49,258 nucleotides of DNA from Pseudooceanicola algae. Its GTDB lineage: Bacteria > Pseudomonadota > Alphaproteobacteria > Rhodobacterales > Rhodobacteraceae. Location: assembly GCF_003590145.2 (NCBI RefSeq), contig NZ_CP060439.1:1-49258 (forward strand), read 5' to 3'. Below are positions 8,722 through 17,633 of this stretch, piece after piece. Below the pieces are notes generated by a model. It had not been told where the DNA came from. It made no database searches and worked only from the letters and a program-made list of their open reading frames with translations. Numbering within the stretch: the stretch's first letter is position 1; every line of letters starts with the position of its first letter. A program made the translations under genes and the position numbers.

Positions 8722-9990
8722 TCAGAAGGCGGGCAGGCCTTCGGCTTCTCGTTCCCGCCATCGCGTCTCGCTCGCCAGAAGCAGGAACATCAGGCAGAAG
8801 ATCGTCGAGAGAGCCCCGGCGTAGTTCATCCCGAAGAGGCTGCCCAGGGTGACATAGAGCACCAGGAACAGGCTGTAGGAATGCCGGTTGGTTTCTGCCG
8901 AGGCCCGCCAGGCGGCGCTGAGCTGGGTCAGGATCAGCACGATCACCGCTATCTGCCCGATCCGGCCTGTCTCGAAATAGGCCTGGATGAAGGAATTGTG
9001 CGAATGCGCCGGGCGGTAATCGCCGCGGAAGATGTAGTCGAAATAGGATTGGTCATAGGTCCGGAACCCGTAGCCCAGAAGCTGTTTCGCCGGTTCGATC
9101 GCCTCGAGCGTCCGCTGCCAGATCAGGACACGGCCGGTCAGGCCGGTGTCCACGCCCTGGCTTTCCAGCCAGAACAGGATTTCCTGGCTGCTGGCCCCGA
9201 TCACCACCACGGCGAGCACCGCCAGCACCACGGTGATCCATTTCTTGGCCCCGCGCCGTGACAGGGCCAGCGACAGCAGCAGCGCCAGTATGGCGGTCAC
9301 GACGTAAAGCCGCGTCTGGGACAGGTAGAGCGTTACCATGAGGATCAGGAAGACGAACACGGCCCGCCCCCGCGATCGCAGCATGACCCGCAGCAGATCG
9401 CCGTTCAGCCAGGCCACGACGTAGAACCCCATGGCCATGGCCATGAAGGCCCCCAGGCGCAGCTGGTGCTTGAACACGCCGCGCAGTTCGGCCCCCCCGG
9501 TCGAGGAGGAGGGCTGATAGGCCAGGGAGCTGCTGACCGGGATCATCATGATCGACAGCACGGCCGCCACCACGGCGAAAATCATGATCTGGCGGATGAT
9601 CGTGGTCGTCGGGACGCGCCACATGGCCAGGGTCAGCCCCAGCAGGGCGAACTGGGGCAGTGCGGCGACGATCGTCCGCCCAGGCACCACGCTCCACAAC
9701 GCCGATGCCATGGTGAGCGCGATGTAGAAAAGGTAGACCCAGTCATGGGCCAGCAGCGGACTCATCGGTCGCTGGTTAAGGAACCTGTCCGCCACCAGCA
9801 GCATGAAGAAGCATAGCAGGAACAGGATGCCCAGGTTCGCTCCGGCACTGAAGAAGTGCAGTTCCAGCGACATGGCCAGGAAGATGAAGACCGAGACATA
9901 CCAATAGTTCTGCCGACCGGCTGCCTGGCTCGCAGCCCGGTGCATTGCCGGGGTGGTCTGGTGGGTCGGGTAGGTCTCGGCCATGGTCAT
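8722..9990 (-). CDS. Wzy/ExoQ-like polysaccharide polymerase (O-antigen ligase family)
   Basis: This is a polytopic inner-membrane protein of 422 residues with about ten hydrophobic segments. A periplasmic loop before the last segments holds TGRVLIWQRTLEAI, LLGYG and PAHSHNSFIQAYFETG, the Wzy_C/O-antigen ligase signature (GR-W-xx, then HxHN). In this family that loop joins lipid-linked units into polymer in the periplasm. Two start codons are close (ATG 9990 and 9984). The first gives an ATGA overlap with the stop of the upstream acyltransferase gene and indicates translational coupling. A longer upstream frame exists but runs into the acyltransferase gene and was not used. A ligase role instead of a polymerase role cannot be excluded. 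Confidence 0.85.
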   Translation of the reverse strand: MTMAETYPTHQTTPAMHRAASQAAGRQNYWYVSVFIFLAMSLELHFFSAGANLGILFLLCFFMLLVADRFLNQRPMSPLLAHDWVYLFYIALTMASALWSVVPGRTIVAALPQFALLGLTLAMWRVPTTTIIRQIMIFAVVAAVLSIMMIPVSSSLAYQPSSSTGGAELRGVFKHQLRLGAFMAMAMGFYVVAWLNGDLLRVMLRSRGRAVFVFLILMVTLYLSQTRLYVVTAILALLLSLALSRRGAKKWITVVLAVLAVVVIGASSQEILFWLESQGVDTGLTGRVLIWQRTLEAIEPAKQLLGYGFRTYDQSYFDYIFRGDYRPAHSHNSFIQAYFETGRIGQIAVIVLILTQLSAAWRASAETNRHSYSLFLVLYVTLGSLFGMNYAGALSTIFCLMFLLLASETRWREREAEGLPAF

Positions 9991-11078
9991 CCAAGAAGGC
10001 GTCGCGACAGGTGGATCAGCGGCCGTTCTATCACCAGATAGGCGATTGTCCCACACAGGACTGCGAAGACAAACGCGAAAATGAAGAAGGCATGCAGGCC
10101 CATCAGTGTGATCAGTCCCACCTTGCCCCCGATCAGGAAGGTGGCGGAGATGACAGCCGAATGGACCAGGTAGATCGAATAGGAGGCATCCCCCAGCAGC
10201 ATCAGGATCGACGGGAAGCGGATCTCGTGCCGGCGTTCCAGCAGGATACCGCCTAGGATCAGAGCCAGGAAGGTGGGTGCGAGCAGGAAGTGCAGCCCCT
10301 CGGCGCGATGCGCCAGGTCAGCGATCCGGCCGACATCCGTCGACAGGGCACCGTAAAGCACGAACAGGGCCACGCCGAGCCCGAAGATGAGCCCGCCGGC
10401 GCGCTCCGGAATCCGGTCGAGGACCAGGTAGCCCAGCATCCCGGCCAGGAAGTAGAGGTTCCAGACCGACATGACATCGGGCACGTCGATTCCGGCCAGG
10501 AAACAGACAAGGATCGCCACGCCCCAGCCGACAAAGGCCCAGAGCATGCGCGCGCCGAAGACCAGCAGCAGCACGAAGATCAGGTAGAAGCGGATCTCGT
10601 AGACCAGGGTCCAGGCCACTTTCAGCGGCAGCGTCATGTCCTCGACCAGCGGGAACAATATGTAGGAAGAGGCCAGGTTGAGCGGCGCCCAGGAGAAATC
10701 AGGATAGCCAATTCCCATGGCCGCAGCGACCAGGAAGAGGGTCAGGTAGATCCAGTAGGCCGGATAGACCCGCGCGGCGCGCTTGTAGAGGTAGACCGGG
10801 ATCGACCCCGGCCGTCCCAGGTCGCGCCTATGGGCCATGAAGATGATGAAGCCGCTGAGCACGAAGAAGAAACTGACACCGAGGAAGCCGTAGCGGGCCA
10901 CCGGGCGGAACAGGACCTCGGCGCCGTATTCAGGTTCCATCAGGATGATGTAGACATGGTAGAACACCACGGCCACCGCCGCGATGCCACGCATCACCTG
11001 CAGCGTGGCGATGCTCTTGCGCTTGGCAGCCGCCGGGGTGGCGCTGTCGGCTCCCAGTGTCGCGCTCTGTTCCACCAT
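9987..11078 (-). CDS. Acyltransferase 3 family membrane protein (ExoZ/OafA-like)
   Basis: The 363-residue integral membrane protein has about ten hydrophobic segments. It shows the acyltransferase-3 hallmarks LQVMRGIAAVAVVFYHVY (catalytic His near residue 41), GVSFFFVLSGFIIF and KRAARVYPAYW. The family moves acyl groups, often acetyl, onto sugars of exopolysaccharides or O-antigens on the membrane. Its place between the pyruvyl transferase and polymerase genes suggests it decorates the lipid-linked repeat unit. The gene starts three bases after the upstream stop and overlaps the downstream gene by four bases, so it belongs to one operon. Donor and acceptor cannot be read from sequence. Confidence 0.88.
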   Translation of the reverse strand: MVEQSATLGADSATPAAAKRKSIATLQVMRGIAAVAVVFYHVYIILMEPEYGAEVLFRPVARYGFLGVSFFFVLSGFIIFMAHRRDLGRPGSIPVYLYKRAARVYPAYWIYLTLFLVAAAMGIGYPDFSWAPLNLASSYILFPLVEDMTLPLKVAWTLVYEIRFYLIFVLLLVFGARMLWAFVGWGVAILVCFLAGIDVPDVMSVWNLYFLAGMLGYLVLDRIPERAGGLIFGLGVALFVLYGALSTDVGRIADLAHRAEGLHFLLAPTFLALILGGILLERRHEIRFPSILMLLGDASYSIYLVHSAVISATFLIGGKVGLITLMGLHAFFIFAFVFAVLCGTIAYLVIERPLIHLSRRLLG

Positions 11079-11081
11079 GGT

Positions 11082-12176
11082 CTATTCTCCCTGGGCTTTC
11101 GGCCCCAGCAACTCGTCGAAAAGCGCCTTCAGGCGGCCGGCCGGGGCCGTGCCGTCGAACCGCAGCGGCGTCATCAGCGGGTCGAGATCCGTGGCGCTGC
11201 TGCTGGCCAGATCGCAGACGTGATCGCCCAGACCGATACTTTCGAACACGCCGCGGATCTTGTGATCCAGCTCTTCCACCACCAGCGCCACCGGGCTGGC
11301 CCCGGCGCGCAGCCCCAGCAAAAGCCCGTGCAGCCGGTTCGACAAGAGCGCCTGGCAGGGTTCATAGGCGGCAATTGCCGCCGAGATGTCCTCATGGGCA
11401 TCGACCAGGTCGACTTGGCCGGGATGCCGCTTTTCCAGACGTTCGGCAAGCTCGCTCATGTAGGGCAGGTCGCGGCCCACCTGGGCGATGCAGCGGAACC
11501 GGGTCCCCGGTGCGGTGCGGGCGCAGACCTCTTCGGCGAGGCCTGTCAGCCGGTCGCGGATCGCCGGGTCCTTGTCGGTGCGGAAGGAAAAGCCGATGGC
11601 ACCGCGCGGGTCGGGCGCCACGGTGGGGTTTTCGGCAAAGAGGTTCAGCGCCAGATCGGTCACCAGGTGGGTGGTGCGGATGCCGAGGTCCTCGGCATAG
11701 GCCTGGGAAATCCGGTCGCGGATCCCGACGCAATAGAGCACCTTCGAACGCCAGCGCAGCAGGCGCGCATGGCGCGGCCCGATCCGTTCGATGGAGAATC
11801 CGGTCTGGCAGATCCGCACGCCGACCAGCGCCAGCAAGGCGATCACCGCCAAGCTTACCAGCCCCGAGGCGAATTGCTTGACCGACTTGTCGCCATTCAG
11901 CCCGCCGGGGATCAGGAAGTAATAGCACCGGATGCCGCGCAGCCGCGCGCCCAGCATGTTCAGGATCAGGGCCCCGAAACCGCCCTTGTCATGGACCTCG
12001 ACATTGGGCCGCCCGGCGATGTCCAGCGTGCGGCGGAAGCTTTCCGGTGCACGTTCCAAATAGACCTCGGTCATGGCCCGGTCGGAGGCCAAGCGGATCA
12101 GCTCTCGGATGATCAGCGCATCGCCGACATTGTCGAACTGGGTCTTGATGTTGAAATAGGCGCGTTGCCCGCTCAT
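11082..12176 (-). CDS. Polysaccharide pyruvyl transferase family protein
   Basis: The 364-residue product matches the PS_pyruv_trans fold. The N-terminal motif FDNVGDALIIRELIRLA (about residues 14-30) is followed by YYFLIPGG, and the C-terminal half has the signature SNRLHGLLLGLRAG with the conserved His. Members such as CsaB and ExoV transfer pyruvate from phosphoenolpyruvate to sugars as a ketal, adding negative charge. One hydrophobic stretch (VSLAVIALLALVGV, about residues 107-120) may be buried or membrane-associated. The start ATG overlaps the stop of the wzx gene (ATGA, 12173-12176). It probably decorates the repeat unit together with the neighbouring acyltransferase. Confidence 0.85.
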   Translation of the reverse strand: MSGQRAYFNIKTQFDNVGDALIIRELIRLASDRAMTEVYLERAPESFRRTLDIAGRPNVEVHDKGGFGALILNMLGARLRGIRCYYFLIPGGLNGDKSVKQFASGLVSLAVIALLALVGVRICQTGFSIERIGPRHARLLRWRSKVLYCVGIRDRISQAYAEDLGIRTTHLVTDLALNLFAENPTVAPDPRGAIGFSFRTDKDPAIRDRLTGLAEEVCARTAPGTRFRCIAQVGRDLPYMSELAERLEKRHPGQVDLVDAHEDISAAIAAYEPCQALLSNRLHGLLLGLRAGASPVALVVEELDHKIRGVFESIGLGDHVCDLASSSATDLDPLMTPLRFDGTAPAGRLKALFDELLGPKAQGE

Positions 12177-13501
12177 GATCCCGATCCCTTCTTGTCCTTG
12201 CCGGACTTGCGGGCGAACTTGCGGCGCAGCTTGCCGCCCACACCGCCCAGGTCGCTTTTGCGCAGCACCAGGAAGTCACCGGGCGAGACGCCGTAGCGCA
12301 GCCAGAAGACCCCCAGGAAGGAAAGCGACAGCAGCAACTGACTGATCGCCATGGCGACCCCTGCCCCGATCAGCCCATGCGCGTGGAACAGCCACCAGGT
12401 CAGAGCCGAGCCGATCGCAAGGTTGGGCAGGAAAATCAGGAAGGCCACCAGGGGGGAATCGATGGCCGTCATGCTGGGGTAGATGATGATCCAGATGGTG
12501 CCGATCAGCGTTCCCAGCAGCAGGATCCGGAACAGGCCGGTATAGCCGGCAAAATCTGGTCCCAGGGCCAGCGGCACCAGCACCGGGGCGGTCACCGCGG
12601 CGATCACGGAAAGCGCGACGAAGAACCAGAACGAGATGCGGGTGGAATGGGTCGCGGCTTCCAGCGCCTCTTCGCGGGAGGCCGCTCGCACGTTCTGCGA
12701 GAACAACACGACAGAGACGGCCAGGCCGATTTCGGTCAGGATCTCTGTCAGGCGACGCAGGCCGTAGAACAGGCCCGCCTGCCCCTCGCTGCCGATCTGG
12801 GTCAGGATCAGGAAGGCGATCTGCTTGGCCGCCAGCATGGCGACCACGCCCAGCATGAACAGAAAACCACGTTTCAGCAGCGCCTTGGCCGGAGTGAGAT
12901 CGCTGAGGGAGCCGCCGCGCGCCTTCGGGATCGTGCCGATGACGACAGAGACCGCGCCGGCGAGGTTGGACAGTGCCAGCAGCCAGAGCGCCGAGGACAG
13001 GGTGATCGCCCCGGCCAGCAGCAACGCCACGGCGCCGGCCAGCAGCACCACGCGGGGTGCCAGCTCGGTCGTGTTGAAATACTTGATGTCGCCCAGGCCC
13101 AGCAGGATGCCCTGCTGCATGCGGATCGTCAGCAGCGCGACTGCGTTGACCATGGCCGGCAGCGCCAGGCTGGACAGCGGCACGTCCAGCTTCTGCAGGC
13201 TGTAGATCGCCGGGGTGAAGAGGGCGCAAAGCACCGCCAACACGACCAGCAGCAGCAGCGACTGGCGCGTGTAATCTGCCGCCCGCGCTTCGTCCTTGCC
13301 GATGAAATTGGCCACCGAGTTGCGGATGCCGACGTCGAACAGCGTGGCAAAGAGCAGGCAGGTGGTGAAGACGAAACCGTAGATCCCGAGGTCGGGCACC
13401 GTCAGCGCCCGCGCCATGATGGCGAAGACCAGGAAATTGGCGCTCTTGCCGGCGAAACGGGTGATGATGGTGCCCAGCATCTGGCGGGTACGCGAGGCCA
13501 T
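12173..13501 (-). CDS. Wzx-type polysaccharide flippase
   Basis: This is a 442-residue protein with about twelve to fourteen hydrophobic segments and a basic C-terminal tail (KLRRKFARKSGKDKK). The N-terminus (IITRFAGKSANFLVFAIMAR, GIYGFVFTTCLLFATLFDVG) is typical of the MOP-superfamily polysaccharide transporters. It should move the undecaprenyl-linked unit across the inner membrane to the Wzy-like polymerase encoded downstream. A good ribosome-binding site (GGAGG) lies just upstream, within the end of the previous gene, whose stop is three bases before ATG 13501. The pairing of Wzx, Wzy and Wzc/Wza in one window supports a Wzx/Wzy-dependent pathway over an ABC-transporter one. Confidence 0.88.
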   Translation of the reverse strand: MASRTRQMLGTIITRFAGKSANFLVFAIMARALTVPDLGIYGFVFTTCLLFATLFDVGIRNSVANFIGKDEARAADYTRQSLLLLVVLAVLCALFTPAIYSLQKLDVPLSSLALPAMVNAVALLTIRMQQGILLGLGDIKYFNTTELAPRVVLLAGAVALLLAGAITLSSALWLLALSNLAGAVSVVIGTIPKARGGSLSDLTPAKALLKRGFLFMLGVVAMLAAKQIAFLILTQIGSEGQAGLFYGLRRLTEILTEIGLAVSVVLFSQNVRAASREEALEAATHSTRISFWFFVALSVIAAVTAPVLVPLALGPDFAGYTGLFRILLLGTLIGTIWIIIYPSMTAIDSPLVAFLIFLPNLAIGSALTWWLFHAHGLIGAGVAMAISQLLLSLSFLGVFWLRYGVSPGDFLVLRKSDLGGVGGKLRRKFARKSGKDKKGSGS

Positions 13502-13504
13502 GGC

Positions 13505-14866
13505 TCAGCCCTCCGCCAGGCCGGAAGTATCGGCCATCAGCACCTGGCGGTAACCGTCGATGATGCCGTTGAAGATCACCTTGCGCCCCTGGTCGGTCCA
13601 GACCGGATGCGGATCGATGCGCCGCGGCCCGTCCAGCTTGCGGGTATTGACCCGGGTCAGGGGCTGATCCTCGGCGCTGGCCAGATCGATGCAGCGGATC
13701 GGCACGTCGCCGGCGTCATCGACGAAATCGCGCTCGGAGGTATAGGCATCGGTCAGCAGGTGGGTCAGCTGCGGGTTCAGGGTGGGATGGCCACCGCCCT
13801 TCTGGCCCGGCGCCAGGGTCTCGATGTTCTCGCCGTCGTAGCGGAATTTCACGAAGGCCATGGGCTGTTTCTTGTCGCGCAGGTTCATGATGATGTGGTC
13901 GCCGTCGGGCAGCCAGCTGGGGTGGTGCCCGCCGATGCGCCAGCGGGCATCGGACATGGCCAGGCGGATATTGCTGCCGTCCATGTCGAAGGTCACCAGC
14001 TGCGGCGGCCAGCCCGGACGGCCGGGGATCTTGCGGGTGAAGAGCACCGCGAAGCCGCGGGTGCCCTGGGCGTTCACCTTGACATTGAAGACGTAATAGG
14101 TCCCGCCCTTCAGCCCTTCCTGGCCCGGCAGCGCCGAGACGATATCGGCGATCGACAGGAACAGCTCGGACTTGCCGGTCTCCAGGTCGGTCCGCCAGAT
14201 GCCGTCCTCGGGGTTTTCCGCATGGGGCTGGCGGGGGCGGTGCAGCAGCCCCTCGGGCACGCCGTAGCCGGGGATACCGGCGTTGACGTAATCGATCCGC
14301 CCGCTGAGGCTGATCTTGCGGTCCGGGCTCAATCCGTAGATCGGCCCGCCCAGCACGCGGGCCTTGCCGGTGCTGCGTTCAAGCGCGACGCCGGTGGCGC
14401 GGCCCTCGATCACGTCGTTGCAATAAAGGGTATCGTCATCCGCCCCCCACTGGACATTGGCGCCAAGCTGCGCGCCCCAGCCGCGGGTGGTGTAGATCGG
14501 CGTCGCCGTGCCCTCGAGCAGGTCGATCACCACGACCTGGGCCGGGTCGCCCACATAGGGAATGCGCCAGATGAAGGGCACCTTGGTCACCGCCAGGTAA
14601 CGCCCCGAGGGGCTGACCGGGTCGATGTCGAAGAAGGTGGTCATGTAATGCCCCCCCGCCGGGGTCATGACCTGCACGGGCACGCGGCTGCTTTCGGGGC
14701 GATAGGGCCGGGGAGGCGCGGGAATCGCCGTACCGATCGGCAGCGGGCGGCCCTCGGAAATGAATTTGCGTGTGGCCGCGCCGTAGGAAACGCGCGCCAG
14801 TTCCGGGACCATCTTCGCGTTGCGCTTGGCGGCCTTCAGCGTGCTGATCAGATTGTCGGTCTTCAT
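13505..14866 (-). CDS. TolB/oligogalacturonide-lyase-like beta-propeller protein
   Basis: The 453-residue product starts at ATG 14866, seven bases after the stop of the GT2 gene; a longer frame upstream overlaps GT2 and is spurious. Its pattern is repeated blades with PDG/DG turns and aromatic strands, for example FFDIDPVSPSGRYLAVTKV, GGHHPSWLPDGDHIIMNL and IDPHPVWTDQGRKVIFNG. This is typical of PD40/WD40-like propellers and resembles the oligogalacturonate lyase family. No signal peptide is visible, so it seems cytoplasmic. Its place inside the assembly operon, between a glycosyltransferase and the flippase, suggests a role in making or modifying the repeat unit. Its catalytic status is unknown. 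Confidence 0.65.
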   Translation of the reverse strand: MKTDNLISTLKAAKRNAKMVPELARVSYGAATRKFISEGRPLPIGTAIPAPPRPYRPESSRVPVQVMTPAGGHYMTTFFDIDPVSPSGRYLAVTKVPFIWRIPYVGDPAQVVVIDLLEGTATPIYTTRGWGAQLGANVQWGADDDTLYCNDVIEGRATGVALERSTGKARVLGGPIYGLSPDRKISLSGRIDYVNAGIPGYGVPEGLLHRPRQPHAENPEDGIWRTDLETGKSELFLSIADIVSALPGQEGLKGGTYYVFNVKVNAQGTRGFAVLFTRKIPGRPGWPPQLVTFDMDGSNIRLAMSDARWRIGGHHPSWLPDGDHIIMNLRDKKQPMAFVKFRYDGENIETLAPGQKGGGHPTLNPQLTHLLTDAYTSERDFVDDAGDVPIRCIDLASAEDQPLTRVNTRKLDGPRRIDPHPVWTDQGRKVIFNGIIDGYRQVLMADTSGLAEG

Positions 14867-14873
14867 GGGGGTC

Positions 14874-15848
14874 CTAGGAAAGGGAGGCCTTGGATTTCTT
14901 GTCCGGAGAATCCGAACGCCCGAACAGGGCAACAAGGCGGGTCGCGATCTTCTGGTAGGCCCGGCGCGGAATAAGCACCTGGGCCGCGATGACCATCGCC
15001 TGCTTGAACGGGTAGACCCCGCGCAGGGCCGAGGCCAGGTAAAGCCGGATCGCCAGCAGCCGGTTGGAATAGGAGGCGACCCTGGCGCATTGCCAGCCAC
15101 GATAGGCCCAGTAGGCCCGGTCCGAAATATGGGTGCCGCGCATGGTCTCGATCCAGTCCAGCAGCGGCTGGTACTTGCCTTGCTTGGACACGCGGGTATC
15201 GCTGAAGACATCATCCAGGATGATCAGCGGCTCTTCGATGAAGACCACCTCGGCCCCGGCATTGGCAACGCGGATGGCGAAATCGGTATCCTGAGAAGAG
15301 GGCAGCGCCTCGTCAAAGCGCACCCGGCGCGCCAGGTCGGTCGGCAGCACCATGGTCGACGACTGGATCCAGCCCGCGGTGCACATCAGGTATTCATCCA
15401 CGCGCTCGCCTTCGGCCAGACCGCGGGGCGGCTTGACCCACTGCTTTTCCACGCCGCGATCGACGATCATGCGGGAATAGATCAGCACGTCCTTGCTGGG
15501 GTGCGCCTTCAGCGTCTCGGCACAGACCGCAAGTTTCCGGGGCAGGAAGATATCGTCGGAATCCAGCAGCGCGATATAGGCGCCCCGGGCGGCGTCGAAC
15601 CCGGTGTTGCGCGCCTTGCAGGCGCCGCCGTTTTCCTGGTGTATATAGACGAAGCGCGGATCGCCCAGATCGGTGACGACCTGTTCCAGAAGCGCGCCGT
15701 CCTTCGATCCGTCGTCGACCACCAGACATTCGAAATCGGCAAAGTCCTGGTCCGCGACCGCCTTCAGGACAGGCGCGATCCGATCGGCCCGGTTATAGGC
15801 GGGGATCACCACGGAAAAGAGCGGCCGCGCCTGGGTTGGATCGGTCAT
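14874..15848 (-). CDS. Family 2 glycosyltransferase
   Basis: The 324-residue protein has a GT-A fold N-terminus. FSVVIPAYNRADRI lies at residues 11-24, VVDDGS at about 44, NGGACKARNTG, and the metal-binding LLDSDDIFLP around residue 95. It is a cytoplasmic or membrane-associated enzyme that adds one sugar to the growing lipid-linked unit. The acceptor and sugar are not predictable. ATG 15848 is the first in-frame start and has a poor ribosome-binding site. The 119-bp gap to exoY upstream shows nothing distinctive. It is one of few glycosyltransferases in the window (with ExoY and PssD/E), fewer than the nucleotide sugars supplied. Confidence 0.9.
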   Translation of the reverse strand: MTDPTQARPLFSVVIPAYNRADRIAPVLKAVADQDFADFECLVVDDGSKDGALLEQVVTDLGDPRFVYIHQENGGACKARNTGFDAARGAYIALLDSDDIFLPRKLAVCAETLKAHPSKDVLIYSRMIVDRGVEKQWVKPPRGLAEGERVDEYLMCTAGWIQSSTMVLPTDLARRVRFDEALPSSQDTDFAIRVANAGAEVVFIEEPLIILDDVFSDTRVSKQGKYQPLLDWIETMRGTHISDRAYWAYRGWQCARVASYSNRLLAIRLYLASALRGVYPFKQAMVIAAQVLIPRRAYQKIATRLVALFGRSDSPDKKSKASLS

Positions 15849-15967
15849 AGGAATTCCACGTCAGTCAAGAGGGGCAACAATCAAAGAAATCATCAAAAAA
15901 TACACAGGCCGTGCCCTTTCAGGGCAGAAGGGGCCGGCGCGTGCGGTCTGCTCTCAATGTGCGGCGC

Positions 15968-16672
15968 TCAGTGGCCGGTGCGGTTCACGATGACTGCGAT
16001 GGTGCGCCAGATCAGGCTCATGTCCCGACGGAAGGACAATGTCTCGAGGTAACTGTCGTCATAACTGATACGCTCGACGAAGGTGGTCTGACCGCGGCCT
16101 TCGACCTGCCAGTTGCCGGTGATGCCCGGACGCACCTTGAAATAGGATTCGCCGCCGGCCTGACGGTAGAGATGCTCTTGCGAGGTCATGAAGGGACGCG
16201 GGCCGATAAAGCTCATGTCGCCGGTGATCACGTTCCAGATCTGGGGCAGTTCGTCCAGACTGCTCGAGCGCAGGAAGCCACCGATGCGGGTGATGCGGGG
16301 ATCCTTGGCAAGCTTCTGATTTTCATGCCATTCGCGCGCCACTTCAGGGTCACTGTCGCAAAGATCCTGCAGCGCCTGCTCGGCGTTGATGACCATGGTG
16401 CGGATCTTCCAGCAATTGAATATCTTGCCATTCAGGCCAATGCGCTTCTGGCTGTAGAAGCCCGGGCCGCGATCTTCGAGCCGGGTCAGCGCCCAGACCA
16501 GAGCGATCAGCGGCAGGAACAGGGGCAACAGGGTGAGGGCCAGCGCCAGATCGAAGCAGCGCTTGCCGAATCGACCATAGAACGAGTTGCGGCGGGAAAG
16601 GTCCAAGGGACGACTGGTCTTGCTCGCAGATGAGAAAGCCCGGTCCATGGACGTGAAATCGAATGCTTTCAC
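15968..16672 (-). CDS. exoY: Undecaprenyl-phosphate sugar-1-phosphate transferase (initiating enzyme)
   Basis: The 234-residue product belongs to the bacterial sugar transferase (ExoY/WbaP C-domain) family. It transfers hexose-1-phosphate to undecaprenyl phosphate and so starts the repeat unit. One membrane anchor ([20 protein letters not shown]) lies at about residues 39-58. It is followed by NCWKIRTM, the family block [25 protein letters not shown] and [13 protein letters not shown]. The start is GTG 16672, supported by GGAGG eight bases upstream. A candidate promoter sits about 45 bp further upstream. It heads the run exoY, GT2, propeller, wzx, pyruvyl transferase, acyltransferase, wzy. 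ExoY in rhizobia transfers galactose; glucose is equally possible here. Confidence 0.92.
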   Translation of the reverse strand: MKAFDFTSMDRAFSSASKTSRPLDLSRRNSFYGRFGKRCFDLALALTLLPLFLPLIALVWALTRLEDRGPGFYSQKRIGLNGKIFNCWKIRTMVINAEQALQDLCDSDPEVAREWHENQKLAKDPRITRIGGFLRSSSLDELPQIWNVITGDMSFIGPRPFMTSQEHLYRQAGGESYFKVRPGITGNWQVEGRGQTTFVERISYDDSYLETLSFRRDMSLIWRTIAVIVNRTGH

Positions 16673-16718
16673 GAGTGTGCCTCCAATAAGCCGAGCGCCA
16701 TCGGCAAGATAAAAATAA

Positions 16719-16748
16719 ATAGAACGCGCACTAACTGGTGCTTGTCAA
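16719..16748 (-). promoter_or_regulatory. Candidate promoter for the exoY assembly operon
   Basis: On the minus strand a perfect TTGACA (16748-16743) and TTCTAT (16724-16719) are 18 bp apart, upstream of GTG 16672. The 16673-17162 gap holds no gene. Otherwise it shows only an AT-rich patch at 16706-16724 and a CCCCGCGGGG palindrome at 16916-16925. Confidence 0.5.
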
Positions 16749-17162
16749 ACTTGAGCAGAAACTAGTGAATTTTAGTCAGAGTGTCGAGATGGGCAGGGGG
16801 GGACCAAGCGGGAAAGCGCCCTTGTTAGCGCCCACATCTCTCACCCCCAGAGGGAGCTTTGCCAGCGCGGATCGCGGTGATCGAAGCCCGGCTTCCAGTT
16901 CGAAAAGCCAGAATACCCCGCGGGGAATTTTGAATTATTAACCTTAAAACAAACGCTTATCCTGATTTCAGCGGAGGCCTTTTCACTCCACTCTTCTTCG
17001 TCGCGGAGCGTCTCTGAAAAGGGCCAGCCGAGGTGCTCGCTGCGCCGCGGCATTCGTTTTGCCAGTGCAGAATTTTTTTCCGCCCCTTGCGGCTGCATAG
17101 AAAAATGGCAAAATCCCGGTTGATGGGGGCTGCAACGGCCCTGTCCTGGCCGGCTCAGCGGG

Positions 17163-17633
17163 TCAGCCAAAGATTTCCTTGCGCAGGTTTCCGATCAGCC
17201 GGGTCCGTTCCGGCGTCTCGCCGGCCGACATGGCCAGCAGGTCGGGATCCGCGAAGTAACGGCGCAGGTCCTCGGTGGTCTCGGCCACGTGAATCCCCGG
17301 GATCCGCTGCATCTGGGCCACGGTGGCCAGTTGGTGATCGTTTCGGTGCTCACCCAGTTCGGCCCGGCGCGCCATGATGACCAGCGGCTTGCCGGCGTTG
17401 AAGCCCGACAGGATCGAACCAATGCCGGCATGGGCCACGATCACCCGCGCCGCGGCGAAGCGGTCGTTGAATTCCCGCGGGGTCATGTAATCGGTGACCT
17501 GCATGTTCTTCGGCTTGTAGCCGGACTTGCCGATCTGGCCGAAGATCTCTTCGTCCAGCCCGTCCACGGCATTGTCCACCGCCTCGACCAGCCGGTCGAA
17601 GGGCAGCTGCGTGCCCAGAGTCAGAAAGATCAT
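17163..17633 (-). CDS. pssE: PssE-like glycosyltransferase subunit (Alg13-type, UDP-sugar-binding half)
   Basis: The 156-residue product starts MIFLTLGTQLPFDRLVEAVD and has the glycosyltransferase-28 C-domain signature VIVAHAGIGSILSGFNAGKP, then RRAELGEHRNDHQ. That matches the donor-binding half of split GT-B enzymes such as Alg13 and rhizobial PssE. It should act with the product of the upstream gene at the cytoplasmic membrane. In rhizobia the PssD/PssE pair adds glucuronate, which fits the adjacent ugd gene. ATG 17633 overlaps the stop of the upstream gene by four bases (ATGA). The longer frame upstream lies inside that gene and was not used. Confidence 0.85.
   Translation of the reverse strand: MIFLTLGTQLPFDRLVEAVDNAVDGLDEEIFGQIGKSGYKPKNMQVTDYMTPREFNDRFAAARVIVAHAGIGSILSGFNAGKPLVIMARRAELGEHRNDHQLATVAQMQRIPGIHVAETTEDLRRYFADPDLLAMSAGETPERTRLIGNLRKEIFG

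Noticed and set aside
10290-12296. Plus-strand open frame of about 670 codons
   Set aside because: It is antisense to the acyltransferase and pyruvyl transferase genes, with shadow composition.
12377-14974. Plus-strand open frame of about 860 codons
   Set aside because: It lies antisense to the wzx and beta-propeller genes, has low-complexity Gln/Asp/Arg-rich composition and no family motif. It is a high-GC codon-bias shadow.
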